Origin: CALKXV01 sp965228905
GTDB taxonomy: Bacteria; Pseudomonadota; Alphaproteobacteria; Rhodobacterales; Rhodobacteraceae
Direction: 5' to 3'
DNA length: 64,000 nucleotides
NCBI GenBank assembly: GCA_965228905.1
Contig: CBDDII010000002.1
Coordinates: forward strand, 930,001-994,000
A program made the translations under genes and the position numbers. The notes beneath the pieces were generated by a model. That model saw only the letters and a list, made by a program, of their open reading frames with translations, ran no database searches and was not told where the DNA came from. Positions 8,544 through 17,432 of this stretch are shown in pieces. Numbering within the stretch: the stretch's first letter is position 1; every line of letters starts with the position of its first letter.

Positions 8544-10061
8544 ATGACGAAACCCAATATCGTACTTATCATGGCCGACCAACTAGCGCCGCAATGGACG
8601 GGGGCCTATGGCCATCCCATGGTCAAGACCCCTCATATGGATGCCCTGGCCGCGCGCGGGACGCGGTTTGACGCGGCCTATTGCAACTCGCCCTTGTGCG
8701 CGCCATCGCGGGCGTCTTTCATGTCCGGGCAGCAGGTCAGCCGGATCGCGGCCTTTGACAATGCTGCCGAGTTTCCCGCCTCGATCCCGACATTCGCGCA
8801 TTACCTGCGACTGGCCGGCTACAAGACCGTGATGTCAGGCAAGATGCATTTTGTCGGCCCCGACCAGTTGCACGGGTTCGAGGAGCGGCTGACGACCGAG
8901 GTTTACCCAGTCGACCTAGCCTGGACGCCGGACTGGACGAAACCGGACGAGCGGATCGCCCATTGGTATCACAACATGGATGCGGTGCGTCAGGCGGGCG
9001 AAGCGATGACGACCTTTCAGTATGATTACGATGACGAGGCGGTGTTCATGGCCCGTCGCCGCATATTCGAACATGCGATGACCGGGGATGCGCCGCTAGC
9101 GATGGTGGTCAGCCTGATCCACCCGCACGATCCTTACGTCGCGCGGCCCGAGTTCATGGAGCTATACGACCCCGACGAGATTCCCATGCCCGGAAGCGAG
9201 GTCGCGACCGATCCCCATTCCGCGCGTTTGCGCACGGGCATCGAGGCGGAGCAGGGCGCGGTGTCGGAAGACGAGATCCGAAAAGCGCGGCACGGGTATT
9301 TCGCCAACGTCAGCTATTTCGACGATAATGTGGGCAAGATCGTGCAGGCGCTGCGCGAGGCCGACATGCTGGAGAACACCATTATCGTGGTGACGTCGGA
9401 TCACGGCGACATGCTGGGCGAGAAGGGGCTTTGGTACAAGATGAGCTGGCTGGAACATGCCGCCCGCGTGCCGCTGATCTTTGCCGGGCCGGGGGTTCTT
9501 CAGCAGACCTGTGCCGATCCCTGTTCGCTGGTCGATATCCTGCCGACCTTTTGCGAGATCGGAGGATGTGACGGGGAACCTGGGGCCGAGGTGGATGGCG
9601 TTTCGCTTTGGCCGACCCTGACGGAGGGTGCGGCCAGTCAGCGCGAGGTGATCGGCGAATATTGCGCCGAGATGACGCCGGGCGTTCCCGTCTGCATGAT
9701 CCGGCGGGGGCCGTGGAAGTACATCCATTGCGCCTATGATCCGCCGGTCCTGTATAACGTCGAGGAAGATCCGGGAGAGTTGGTCAACCGTGCCGATGAT
9801 CCGGGGTGCAGGGATGTGGTGACGGCGTTTCAGGACGAGGCCGCGTCGCGCTGGGATGACGAGGCCATCCGGGACGCAGTCACCGCTTCGCAAACCGCGC
9901 GGCGCGTTGTGCAGGCGGCCAACGAGGTGGGGCGCATGACCCCCTGGGATTACCAGCCGCCGCGCGATGCCTCGAAAGAATTCGTTCGCAATACGGTGTC
10001 CTGGGATGATGTGTTGAACCGGATGCAGTATCCTGCGCCAAAGGGAGTGTCCGGGCCATAA
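8544..10061 (+). CDS. betC: Choline sulfatase
   Basis: A 505-residue type I sulfatase that hydrolyses choline-O-sulfate to choline and sulfate. MADQ at residues 10-13 supplies metal ligands. The modification motif is CAPSR with Cys52 as the residue converted to formylglycine. TSDHGDMLGEKGLWYK is the second metal/sulfate site, and the C-terminal region with TPWDYQPP is typical of BetC rather than other sulfatases. There is no signal peptide, so it acts in the cytoplasm after import. It is divergent from choXWV and 22 bases upstream of the second BKACE, with which it is probably co-transcribed. Confidence 0.92.
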   Translation: MTKPNIVLIMADQLAPQWTGAYGHPMVKTPHMDALAARGTRFDAAYCNSPLCAPSRASFMSGQQVSRIAAFDNAAEFPASIPTFAHYLRLAGYKTVMSGKMHFVGPDQLHGFEERLTTEVYPVDLAWTPDWTKPDERIAHWYHNMDAVRQAGEAMTTFQYDYDDEAVFMARRRIFEHAMTGDAPLAMVVSLIHPHDPYVARPEFMELYDPDEIPMPGSEVATDPHSARLRTGIEAEQGAVSEDEIRKARHGYFANVSYFDDNVGKIVQALREADMLENTIIVVTSDHGDMLGEKGLWYKMSWLEHAARVPLIFAGPGVLQQTCADPCSLVDILPTFCEIGGCDGEPGAEVDGVSLWPTLTEGAASQREVIGEYCAEMTPGVPVCMIRRGPWKYIHCAYDPPVLYNVEEDPGELVNRADDPGCRDVVTAFQDEAASRWDDEAIRDAVTASQTARRVVQAANEVGRMTPWDYQPPRDASKEFVRNTVSWDDVLNRMQYPAPKGVSGP

Positions 10062-10083
10062 TCGCACGGCATAGGGAGGAACC

Positions 10084-11016
10084 ATGCCAAAATCCGTTAT
10101 CATCACCTGCGCGCCCACGGGCGGCATTCACACGCCGACCATGTCGGAGCATTTGCCGATCACCCCGGCCGAGATCGCGCGCGCCAGTATCGACGCGGCC
10201 GAGGCGGGGGCGTCGATCATCCACCTTCATGCCCGCGATCCCGAAACCGGCAAGCCCGACCCGCGCCCCGAGACGTTCCAGAAGTTCCTGCCCATCATCA
10301 AGCAATCGACGGATGCGGTCATCAATGTTTCGACCGGGGCGGGGCTTGGCATGACGATGGACGAACGTCTTGCGGCGGCCACGGGGGCCAGCCCGGAGAT
10401 GGCATCGCTCAACATGGGGTCGATGAATTTCGGGATTTTCCCCTTGTTGGACAAGTACAAGGATTGGAAGTTCGACTGGGAGCCCGAGTTTCTGGGCATG
10501 ACGCGGGATTTCATTTTTCCCAACACCTTCAAGACGATAGAATATGCGCTGAAAGAGCTTGGCCAGAAGCATGGCACGAAGTTCGAGTTCGAGTGCTATG
10601 ATCTTGGCCACCTTTACAACGTGAAATGGTTCGTCGATCAGGGGCTTATCAAGCCGCCGTTCTTTATCCAGTTCGTGCTCGGTATACTGGGCGGCGCGGG
10701 GGCGGATCTGGAAAACCTTCAGCACATGAACCGGATGGCGGACAAGCTGTTCGGGCCGGAGAATTACGAATGGTCGGTGTTGGGCGCTGGGCGCCACCAG
10801 ATGCCGATGGCGACGCAGGCCGCGCTGTTGGGCGGCAACCTGCGGGTCGGGCTGGAGGACAGTCTTTATATCGGCAAGGGCGAATTGGCGGTGTCCAATG
10901 CCCAACAGGTCGAGCGGATCCGCACGATTGTCGAGGCGCTTGGGCTGGAGGTTGCGAAACCCGACGAGGCGCGCGAACGCCTTGGCCTGAAAGGCGGCGA
11001 TCAGGTCGCGTTCTGA
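10084..11016 (+). CDS. Beta-keto acid cleavage enzyme (BKACE), second copy
   Basis: A 310-residue DUF849 protein. The zinc-binding HxH motif is IIHLHARDPETGKP, and TCAPTGG at the N-terminus and VGLEDSLY near the C-terminus are family features. GGAGGAACC precedes the ATG. It follows betC closely. It differs clearly from the copy at 4036 (HLH against HCH, longer middle region), so it may act on another beta-keto acid. The final bases almost touch the convergent dehydrogenase gene. Confidence 0.85.
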   Translation: MPKSVIITCAPTGGIHTPTMSEHLPITPAEIARASIDAAEAGASIIHLHARDPETGKPDPRPETFQKFLPIIKQSTDAVINVSTGAGLGMTMDERLAAATGASPEMASLNMGSMNFGIFPLLDKYKDWKFDWEPEFLGMTRDFIFPNTFKTIEYALKELGQKHGTKFEFECYDLGHLYNVKWFVDQGLIKPPFFIQFVLGILGGAGADLENLQHMNRMADKLFGPENYEWSVLGAGRHQMPMATQAALLGGNLRVGLEDSLYIGKGELAVSNAQQVERIRTIVEALGLEVAKPDEARERLGLKGGDQVAF

Positions 11017-11022
11017 GGCGGG

Positions 11023-11760
11023 TCAGCCGCGCCCGATATAGGGCATGGTCGTTGCCATGACGGTCAGGAACTGGACGTTGGCTTCGGGCGGCAGGCTGGC
11101 CATGTGCAGAACCGAAGAGGCGACGTTTTCCACGTCCATCACCGGTTCGGGCTTCATGGAACCGTCGGCCTGCATCACGCCGGTCAGCATCCGTTCGGTC
11201 ATATCCGAGGCCGTGTTGCCGATGTCGACCTGGCCGCAGGCGATGTTGAAGGGCCGTCCGTCGAGCGAGATCGAGCGGGTGAGGCCGGTCACGGCGTGTT
11301 TCGAACTGGTGTAGGGGGCCGAGCCGGGGCGCGGGACATAGGCCGAGATCGAGCCGTTGTTGATGATGCGTCCGCCTTGCGGGTCCTGGGCGCGCATGAC
11401 GTTGAAGGCCGCGCGCGCGCAGAGGAATGCGCCGACGAGGTTGACGTTGATGACTTTCAGGAAGTCTTCGGGCGAGACGTCGCCGATCGGGGCGGCGGTG
11501 ACGTTGTTGCCGGCGTTGTTGAACAACACGTCAAGGCGGCCGCATGTGTCGGTGATCCGCTGGAACAGCGCATCCACCTGGGCGGCGTCGGTCACGTCGC
11601 AGGCAAAGGCGTGACCCGAGCCGATTTCCGCAATCGTGGCGTCCAGCGCGTCCTGCCGGCGTCCGGTGACGATCACGTCGTATCCGTTGGTCCCGAACTT
11701 GATCGCGACCGCCTTGCCGATGCCCGATCCGCCGCCGGTGATAAGTGCCACTTTGCCCAT
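11023..11760 (-). CDS. Short-chain dehydrogenase/reductase (SDR)
   Basis: A 245-residue classical SDR. The NAD(P)-binding motif TGGGSGIG is at the N-terminus, NNAG follows in the middle, and the catalytic Ser-Tyr-Lys set is in GSISAY and PYTSSKHA. The start was set at ATG 11760 because GGAGG lies just upstream. Its substrate is unknown. The position next to a BKACE suggests it makes or uses a beta-keto or beta-hydroxy acid, but carnitine dehydrogenases are usually of the 3-hydroxyacyl-CoA dehydrogenase type, so I do not claim that activity. Confidence 0.85.
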   Translation of the reverse strand: MGKVALITGGGSGIGKAVAIKFGTNGYDVIVTGRRQDALDATIAEIGSGHAFACDVTDAAQVDALFQRITDTCGRLDVLFNNAGNNVTAAPIGDVSPEDFLKVINVNLVGAFLCARAAFNVMRAQDPQGGRIINNGSISAYVPRPGSAPYTSSKHAVTGLTRSISLDGRPFNIACGQVDIGNTASDMTERMLTGVMQADGSMKPEPVMDVENVASSVLHMASLPPEANVQFLTVMATTMPYIGRG

Positions 11761-12062
11761 GATTTCCTCCCGTTTCGCCGTTCCTTGCTGGGTAAGCCGG
11801 GCGGGCTGCGGCGTCAAGCCGCGCTGGTTGGCGGTGATGCCAGAGCCCAAGTATGGAAAGAATCAAAAGGTTAACGGGTGATTCCCGTGCGGAGTGTTCT
11901 TAACCTGAGTTTAAAATTTCCCCGAGGCCGTACATGGCCCTGGGGCTCGGACAGGGCTGATTTTCAAGGGTGAAGGCGGGATTTCCTGTCCCGCCAACGT
12001 TGAGGTTTGTAACGGCTGCTTAGTCAGCTATCATTGCGACCCAGGGGTCAGGAGGCGGCAGT
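11761..12062. other. 302-bp divergent intergenic region upstream of fnrL
   Basis: Promoters for the dehydrogenase (minus) and fnrL (plus) should lie here. A short stem (GGCGGGA 11975-11981 with TCCCGCC 11989-11995) is present without a U tract. I find no good FNR box here, so autoregulation of fnrL is not supported. Nothing else seen. Confidence 0.5.
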
Positions 12063-12788
12063 ATGGCGCAGCGAGGCGAACATGAAAGCAGGTGCGATTC
12101 CTGTCCGATCCGCCATCGTGCCGTCTGTGCGAGTTGCGACAAGGACGAACTCGAAGTCCTTGAGTCCATTAAATACTATCGCACCTACGAAGCCCGCCAG
12201 CCGATCATGTGGCGGGGCGACCGGATGGAATTCGTCGCCTCTGTTGTCGCGGGGACGGCCACGGTCGAGCATCTGACGGAAGACGGGCGCAAGCAGACGC
12301 TTGGGTTGTTGCTGCCGTCGGATTTCATCGGGCGGCCCGGGCGGGATACGGCACTTTACGATGTGACGGCGGTGACCGAGGTGACACTGTGCTGTTTCCG
12401 GCGCAAGCAGTTCGAAGAACTGGTGCAGACGACACCGCATGTTTCGCAGCGGTTGCTTGAGATGGCGCTGGACGAATTGGACGCGGTGCGTGACTGGATG
12501 TTTCTTCTGGGACGCAAGACGGCGCGCGAAAAGATCGCGAGTTTCCTGATGATGTATTACCGGCGCACGGTCCTTTCCGACGATTTGATGCCGGGCGCGA
12601 CCATCGAGTTGACGCTGACGCGCGAGGCGATGGCGGATTACCTGGGCCTGACGCTGGAGACGGTCAGCCGCCAGTTTTCCAAGCTGAAATCCGACGGCGT
12701 GATCCAGTTGGACGGCAAGCGCAAGGTCATCATCCCCAAAGTCAGCGAGCTTCGCCGCGAAGCGGGCGACGATCAGGAAGCGGCCTGA
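12063..12788 (+). CDS. fnrL: Crp/Fnr-family oxygen-sensing regulator
   Basis: A 241-residue FNR homologue. The N-terminus has Cys11, Cys14, Cys22 and Cys25, and a Cys pair lies at 110-111 in TLCCFRRKQ, enough to hold an oxygen-labile 4Fe-4S cluster. The cyclic-nucleotide-binding-like beta roll is followed by a helix-turn-helix with LTLETVSRQFSKL, whose ETVSR matches FNR-type recognition of TTGAT-N4-ATCAA. AGGAGG precedes the ATG. It lies beside the cbb3 oxidase genes, and three FNR boxes occur in the following 5 kb, so it is their expected activator at low oxygen. Confidence 0.93.
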   Translation: MAQRGEHESRCDSCPIRHRAVCASCDKDELEVLESIKYYRTYEARQPIMWRGDRMEFVASVVAGTATVEHLTEDGRKQTLGLLLPSDFIGRPGRDTALYDVTAVTEVTLCCFRRKQFEELVQTTPHVSQRLLEMALDELDAVRDWMFLLGRKTAREKIASFLMMYYRRTVLSDDLMPGATIELTLTREAMADYLGLTLETVSRQFSKLKSDGVIQLDGKRKVIIPKVSELRREAGDDQEAA

Positions 12789-12804
12789 GCCTTAAAGCTT
12801 TGGT

Positions 12805-13644
12805 CTAACGGGCCATCAGGACGGGCAGGCTGGCTTCGTGCAGGATGGTGCGCGTGACGCCGCCCAGAACGGCTTCGTGCAGGCGCGAGTGACCGTAGCC
12901 CCCCATCACCATCAGATCCGCGCCGATCTTTTTGGCCTGTTTGAGCAACTGTCGCGCGGTGTTCGGCCCCTGCCGGGCGGCGACGGTGATGTCCACGCTG
13001 GCACCGGCGCGGGCAAAAACCTCGGCCAGCCGCCCGCCGGGGTCGGAACGATCGATCCCGTGATAGGGCGGTTCGATCACATAGATATAGGTGCGCCGCG
13101 CGGCCACGATCATCGGCAGTGCGGCGCGGGCCGCGGTCAGGGCTTCGTCGCTGTTGTCCCATGCCACGAGCACCGTGTCGGGTGATCCGTTGAACCTTGC
13201 ACCAGGCGGGACGACAAGAACGGGTGTTTGCGCCTCGAACAGGCTGGCTTCGAAATTCACAACGTCCAGCGTGGTGCGCCCCTCGCCATAGGGCAGAGGC
13301 AGGACGACCAGATCCTGATACCTGAGTTTTTGCGCAAGAACCTCGTTCAACCCGTTGCCGTGCAACGCGATGCTTTCCACGTCCCAGCCGGAGCCATGGA
13401 ACCTGAGCGCATCCCGCGCCATGTGTTCAAGCGCGAGGGACTCGCCGGTGTCGACGGCCAGATCCTGGTGGATCGCGATGGCCTGCGTGCCGGTATAAAA
13501 AAGCCCGGACGTACCGGGTGGCGAGGCGGTGCAAAGTACCGAAAGATGGGCGTTAAGGTGTCGCGCCATCGACATGGCAAGTCCAAGCGTGTTCGCGTCG
13601 GCCGAAGCGTCGCGCAGAATCGTCGCGATGGATGCAAAACGCAT
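12805..13644 (-). CDS. Universal stress protein, tandem UspA domains
   Basis: A 279-residue cytoplasmic protein with two Usp folds. The second carries the ATP-binding signature GGYGHSRLHEAVLGGVTRT near the C-terminus; the first lacks a clear one. It is convergent with fnrL and divergent from ccoN. An FNR box at 13699-13712 is centred about 62 bases before its start codon, which fits a -41.5 position with a roughly 20-base leader, so anaerobic induction by FnrL is likely. Confidence 0.88.
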   Translation of the reverse strand: MRFASIATILRDASADANTLGLAMSMARHLNAHLSVLCTASPPGTSGLFYTGTQAIAIHQDLAVDTGESLALEHMARDALRFHGSGWDVESIALHGNGLNEVLAQKLRYQDLVVLPLPYGEGRTTLDVVNFEASLFEAQTPVLVVPPGARFNGSPDTVLVAWDNSDEALTAARAALPMIVAARRTYIYVIEPPYHGIDRSDPGGRLAEVFARAGASVDITVAARQGPNTARQLLKQAKKIGADLMVMGGYGHSRLHEAVLGGVTRTILHEASLPVLMAR

Positions 13645-13698
13645 GACCTGGTCTCCCGGTGTTTCCGGCCATCCTGCCGGGGCAGGGATCGACGCGCT

Positions 13699-13712
13699 TT
13701 GATCTGGCTCAA
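13699..13712. promoter_or_regulatory. FNR box, proximal to uspA
   Basis: TTGATCTGGCTCAA differs from the consensus TTGAT-N4-ATCAA at one position. It lies in the uspA-ccoN divergent region. Its distance from the uspA start fits class II activation of uspA. Confidence 0.8.
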
Positions 13713-13730
13713 ATAGAAACCCGATCCGAG

Positions 13731-13744
13731 TTGACCCAGATCAA
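13731..13744. promoter_or_regulatory. FNR box, proximal to ccoN
   Basis: TTGACCCAGATCAA differs from the consensus at one position. A -41.5 placement predicts a transcript start near 13779, upstream of the chosen ccoN start at 13838 and downstream of the alternative in-frame ATG at 13763. This supports the later start. Confidence 0.8.
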
Positions 13745-13837
13745 GGCCCGGGATTCACCGGTTTGGCATTTCACCTTTCAGAACAGGTCACGCGGTCGGG
13801 ATTCGAGTCGCGTGACAAGCGGAAGGGGACGACTCCC

Positions 13838-15436
13838 ATGTCAAGTTACGTAAAGCTGGGATTGCTGGGCTTCATTTTTGTCTTCGCGGCAATCGCGGCA
13901 AACTGGGGCCGGGACCTGGCCTATCAGGTTCATGCGCTTATCATCATGGCCGTCGCGGGCGGCATGTTCGTCTGGGTGTTGCGCAACACCGACGAACCCG
14001 TCGTGAAGGTCGATACAAGCGGCTATCTGGACAGCGTCGTGCGCGCCGGTGTCATTGCAACGGGGTTCTGGGGGGTCGTGGGGTTCCTGGTCGGCGTGGT
14101 GATCGCCTTTCAGCTTGCCTTCCCCGCCTTGAACTTTGAATGGGCGCAGCCCTTTGGCAATTTCGGACGATTGCGGCCGCTGCACACCTCGGCAGTGATT
14201 TTCGCATTCGGGGGCAACGCCCTTTTGATGTCGTCTTTCTATATCGTGCAACGCACCTGCGGCGCACGGCTCTGGGGCGGGAACCTCGCCTGGTTCGTCT
14301 TCTGGGGCTACCAGTTGTTCATCGTGCTGGCGGCCACCGGTTACCTTCTGGGGGCCACGCAATCCAAGGAATATGCCGAGCCGGAATGGTACGTCGACCT
14401 TTGGCTGACTATCGTTTGGGTCGCCTTCCTTGCCGTGTACCTCGGTACGATCTTCATCCGGAAGGAAAAGCACATCTACGTGGCGAACTGGTTCCTGCTG
14501 AGCTTTATCGTCACCGTCGCGATGCTGCATATCGTGAACAACCTGTCCATTCCGGTGTCGATCTGGGGATCGAAGTCGGTGCAGGTCTTCTCGGGCGTGC
14601 AAGACGCGATGACGCAATGGTGGTACGGCCACAACGCCGTGGGCTTTTTCCTGACCGCCGGGTTCCTGGGCATGATGTACTATTTCGTGCCCAAGCAGGC
14701 GGGCCGACCGGTTTATTCCTACAAGCTGTCGATCATCCACTTCTGGGCGCTGACCTTCCTTTATATCTGGGCCGGTCCGCACCACCTGCACTACACCGCG
14801 CTGCCTGAATGGGCCTCGACCCTTGGCATGGTGTTCTCGATCATCCTCTGGATGCCCTCCTGGGGTGGCATGATCAACGGTCTCATGACCCTGCAAGGGG
14901 CCTGGGACAAGTTGAGAACCGACCCGATCATCCGCATGATGGTGATCAGCCTGGCCTTCTATGGCATGTCGACCTTCGAAGGTCCGATGATGTCGATCAA
15001 GGCGGTGAACTCTCTGAGCCACTATACGGACTGGACCATCGGTCACGTGCACTCGGGTGCCTTGGGCTGGAACGGCATGATTACCTTCGGTGCGCTTTAC
15101 TTCCTGACGCCGAAACTCTGGGGCCGGGGGCAGATGTACTCGGTCAAGGCGATCAACTGGCACTTCTGGTTGGCGACCATCGGCATCGTTCTTTACGCGG
15201 CGTCCATGTGGGTGACCGGCATTATGGAAGGCCTGATGTGGCGTGAAGTCGATGCTCAAGGGTTCCTTGTGAACTCCTTCGCCGACACCGTGAGCGCCAA
15301 GTTCCCGATGTATGTCGTGCGCGGCCTTGGCGGGGTTCTCTACCTCGGCGGAGCGCTGATCATGGCCTGGAACATGTGGATGACCATCCGCGGCGGCGCG
15401 AAAGTGCAAGCCCCGGTCGGCGTCCCGGCAGAATAA
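13838..15436 (+). CDS. ccoN: cbb3-type cytochrome c oxidase, catalytic subunit I
   Basis: A 532-residue membrane protein with about twelve helices, subunit I of the high-affinity cbb3 oxidase. Heme and CuB ligand regions are visible: HTSAVIFAFGGN, WWYGHNAVGFF, GPHHLHY and the last-helix GHVHSGALGWNG. The frame is open from 13763, but I start at 13838 because the protein then begins like other CcoN proteins and AAGGGG lies upstream. It heads ccoNOQP and is preceded by an FNR box. Confidence 0.95.
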   Translation: MSSYVKLGLLGFIFVFAAIAANWGRDLAYQVHALIIMAVAGGMFVWVLRNTDEPVVKVDTSGYLDSVVRAGVIATGFWGVVGFLVGVVIAFQLAFPALNFEWAQPFGNFGRLRPLHTSAVIFAFGGNALLMSSFYIVQRTCGARLWGGNLAWFVFWGYQLFIVLAATGYLLGATQSKEYAEPEWYVDLWLTIVWVAFLAVYLGTIFIRKEKHIYVANWFLLSFIVTVAMLHIVNNLSIPVSIWGSKSVQVFSGVQDAMTQWWYGHNAVGFFLTAGFLGMMYYFVPKQAGRPVYSYKLSIIHFWALTFLYIWAGPHHLHYTALPEWASTLGMVFSIILWMPSWGGMINGLMTLQGAWDKLRTDPIIRMMVISLAFYGMSTFEGPMMSIKAVNSLSHYTDWTIGHVHSGALGWNGMITFGALYFLTPKLWGRGQMYSVKAINWHFWLATIGIVLYAASMWVTGIMEGLMWREVDAQGFLVNSFADTVSAKFPMYVVRGLGGVLYLGGALIMAWNMWMTIRGGAKVQAPVGVPAE

Positions 15437-15447
15437 GGAGCGGGCTG

Positions 15448-16173
15448 ATGTCCATACTTGAAAAACACACGATCCTTGAGAAAAGCCCGACGCTTTTGTT
15501 CCTCGCCAGTTTCGCCGTCGTCACGGTTGGCGGCATCGTCGAGATCACGCCGTTGTTCTACCTTGAGAACACGATCGAAGACGTGGAAGGTGTCAGGCCC
15601 TATTCGCCGCTGGAGCTGACCGGGCGCGACATCTACATCCGCGAGGGCTGCTATGTCTGTCATAGCCAGATGATCCGCCCGATGCGCGACGAGGTCGAGC
15701 GTTACGGCCACTATTCGCTGGCAGCGGAAAGCAAGTACGATCACCCGTTCCAATGGGGGTCGAAACGCACCGGGCCCGACCTTGCCCGCGTTGGCGGTCG
15801 GTATTCGGACGCCTGGCACGTGGATCACCTGAAGGACCCGCAATCGGTCGTGCCGGAATCGATCATGCCGAAGTATGCCTTTCTGGCTGATACAAAGGTG
15901 TCCGGCGAATACGTGCAGGACTTGATGGAAACGCACCGCTTTGTCGGCGTGCCCTATACGGACGAGCAGTTGGAGAACGCGGTCAGCGATTTCACCGTTC
16001 AGGCCGACCCGGACGCCGATTGGGAAGAGATGCTGGAACGCTATCCGGGTGCCGTGGTGTCGAACTTTGATGGCCAGGACGGGATCACCGAGATGGATGC
16101 CCTGATCGCCTACATGCAGATGCTGGGCACTCTGGTCGATTTCTCGACCTTCGTTCCCGACGAAACGCGCTGA
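15448..16173 (+). CDS. ccoO: cbb3-type cytochrome c oxidase, monoheme subunit II
   Basis: A 241-residue membrane-anchored monoheme cytochrome c. One N-terminal helix (FLASFAVVTVGGIVEITPLF) is followed by a periplasmic domain with CYVCH at residues 68-72 and SQMIRP directly after, the CcoO signature. It carries electrons from CcoP to CcoN. Start ATG 15448 has AAGGAG upstream, 11 bases after ccoN ends. Confidence 0.95.
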   Translation: MSILEKHTILEKSPTLLFLASFAVVTVGGIVEITPLFYLENTIEDVEGVRPYSPLELTGRDIYIREGCYVCHSQMIRPMRDEVERYGHYSLAAESKYDHPFQWGSKRTGPDLARVGGRYSDAWHVDHLKDPQSVVPESIMPKYAFLADTKVSGEYVQDLMETHRFVGVPYTDEQLENAVSDFTVQADPDADWEEMLERYPGAVVSNFDGQDGITEMDALIAYMQMLGTLVDFSTFVPDETR

Positions 16174-16185
16174 GGAGGCACAGTC

Positions 16186-16398
16186 ATGGAAACCTATACA
16201 TTCCTGCGCGAACTGGCCGATAGCTGGGTTCTTTTGCTGATGACCCTGTTTTTCCTCGGCACAATCGTCTGGGCCTTCCGCCCGGGCAGTCGGGACATCC
16301 ACCGCGACGCGGGCAGCATCCCGTTTCGCAACGACCGGATCGCACAGGACGACGATACACAGTCCGAACAATCCCAGAAGACGGAGTGCGCGAAATGA
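16186..16398 (+). CDS. ccoQ: cbb3-type oxidase subunit IV
   Basis: A 70-residue protein with one membrane helix (VLLLMTLFFLGTIVWAF) and a charged cytoplasmic tail, typical CcoQ in size and position. It stabilises the oxidase complex. Its stop overlaps the ccoP start (ATGA). Confidence 0.92.
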   Translation: METYTFLRELADSWVLLLMTLFFLGTIVWAFRPGSRDIHRDAGSIPFRNDRIAQDDDTQSEQSQKTECAK

Positions 16399-17255
16399 GT
16401 ACGCCAGACATTGACGAAACCACCGGCGTCGATACCACCGGCCATTCCTGGGACGGGATCAAGGAGTTGAACTCGCCCCTGCCGCGCTGGTGGCTCTGGA
16501 CCTTCTACGCAACGATTGTCTGGGGCATCGCCTATACGATTGCCTATCCGGCCTGGCCCCTGGTCAACAAGGCGACCCAAGGTGTGCTGGGTTTTTCGCA
16601 GCGTGCCGAGGTTGCCGCCGAGATCGAGCGCTACAACGTCCAGAACGCCGAGTTGCGCACTGCCTTGGCCGAGGTTGACCTGACGACGCTGGCCAGCAAC
16701 CCGGACCTTCAGAACTTTGCCATCCAGGGCGGTGCGGCCGTGTTCCGGGCCAATTGCTCGCAATGTCACGGTTCGGGCGCGGCAGGGGCCTTCGGTTATC
16801 CGAACCTTCTGGACAACGATTGGCTTTGGGGCGGTGAGATCGACGAGATTGCCTATACGATCAACCACGGCATCCGCAACGAAACCGACGATGCGCATTA
16901 CTCTCAGATGCCCGCCTTCGGCGACTTCCTGGAGTCCGAAGAAATCGACCAGGTGACGAACCATGTGCTTCGCCTTTCCGGGCAGGATCACGATGCGGCA
17001 CTTGCCGATGCCGGGGCGACGATCTTTATGGATCAATGTGCGTCCTGTCACGGCGAAGAGGGCATGGGCGACAAACTCCAGGGTGCCCCGAACCTGACCG
17101 ACGCGATCTGGCTTTACGGCGGCGATCCCGAGACCCTGCGCGAAACGATCGAATACGCGCGCTTTGGCGTCATGCCCGCCTGGGGCGAGCGTCTGAGCCA
17201 GGCCGAGGTCAACGCCGTGGCCGCCTATGTCCACGGTCTGGGCGGCGGCGAATAA
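16395..17255 (+). CDS. ccoP: cbb3-type cytochrome c oxidase, diheme subunit III
   Basis: A 286-residue membrane-anchored diheme cytochrome c. The N-terminal helix (WWLWTFYATIVWGIAYTIAY) precedes two class I cytochrome domains with CSQCH (121-125) and CASCH (215-219). It accepts electrons from cytochrome c or the bc1 complex. The first in-frame codon could be GTG 16386, but ATG 16395 overlaps the ccoQ stop and gives the usual N-terminus. Confidence 0.95.
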   Translation: MSTPDIDETTGVDTTGHSWDGIKELNSPLPRWWLWTFYATIVWGIAYTIAYPAWPLVNKATQGVLGFSQRAEVAAEIERYNVQNAELRTALAEVDLTTLASNPDLQNFAIQGGAAVFRANCSQCHGSGAAGAFGYPNLLDNDWLWGGEIDEIAYTINHGIRNETDDAHYSQMPAFGDFLESEEIDQVTNHVLRLSGQDHDAALADAGATIFMDQCASCHGEEGMGDKLQGAPNLTDAIWLYGGDPETLRETIEYARFGVMPAWGERLSQAEVNAVAAYVHGLGGGE

Positions 17256-17304
17256 GCCCCCCCATCCGACAAGTTACCTGTTCCGGCGCAAGCCGGGCCG
17301 GGCC

Positions 17305-17346
17305 GCCCCAACCCAAAGCCTGTTCGCACTTTCTTTGGGTTGGGGC
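17305..17346 (+). terminator. Long hairpin at the end of ccoNOQP
   Basis: A perfect 14-bp inverted repeat (arms 17305-17318 and 17333-17346, 14-nt loop) lies 50 bases after ccoP and 15 bases before the ccoG FNR box. No U tract follows on the plus strand. It may protect the 3' end of the ccoNOQP mRNA or limit read-through into ccoG. Confidence 0.6.
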
Positions 17347-17360
17347 ATTCGCGGGTCTGC

Positions 17361-17374
17361 TTGATCTGGGTCAA
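17361..17374. promoter_or_regulatory. FNR box upstream of ccoG
   Basis: TTGATCTGGGTCAA, one mismatch to the FNR consensus. A -41.5 placement predicts transcription from about 17409, 24 bases before the ccoG start, so ccoGHIS should have its own FnrL-activated promoter. Confidence 0.82.
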
Positions 17375-17432
17375 TGATTCAACGGGCGATTCTGCTAGTT
17401 TTTAAACTGCGAACAGGACCAGGAGACGTGAC

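Noticed and set aside
11975..11995. Terminator for the dehydrogenase or a leader upstream of fnrL
   Set aside because: The stem lacks a U tract on either strand and is upstream of both divergent genes, so it is noted only as part of the intergenic region.
11881..12062. FNR box for autoregulation of fnrL
   Set aside because: No TTGAT-N4-ATCAA-like site within two mismatches was seen by eye in the fnrL upstream region.
13841..15409. A 522-codon open frame on the minus strand opposite ccoN
   Set aside because: It is rich in His, Arg and Gly, has no domain, and mirrors the GC3 bias of ccoN. It is a shadow of the real gene.
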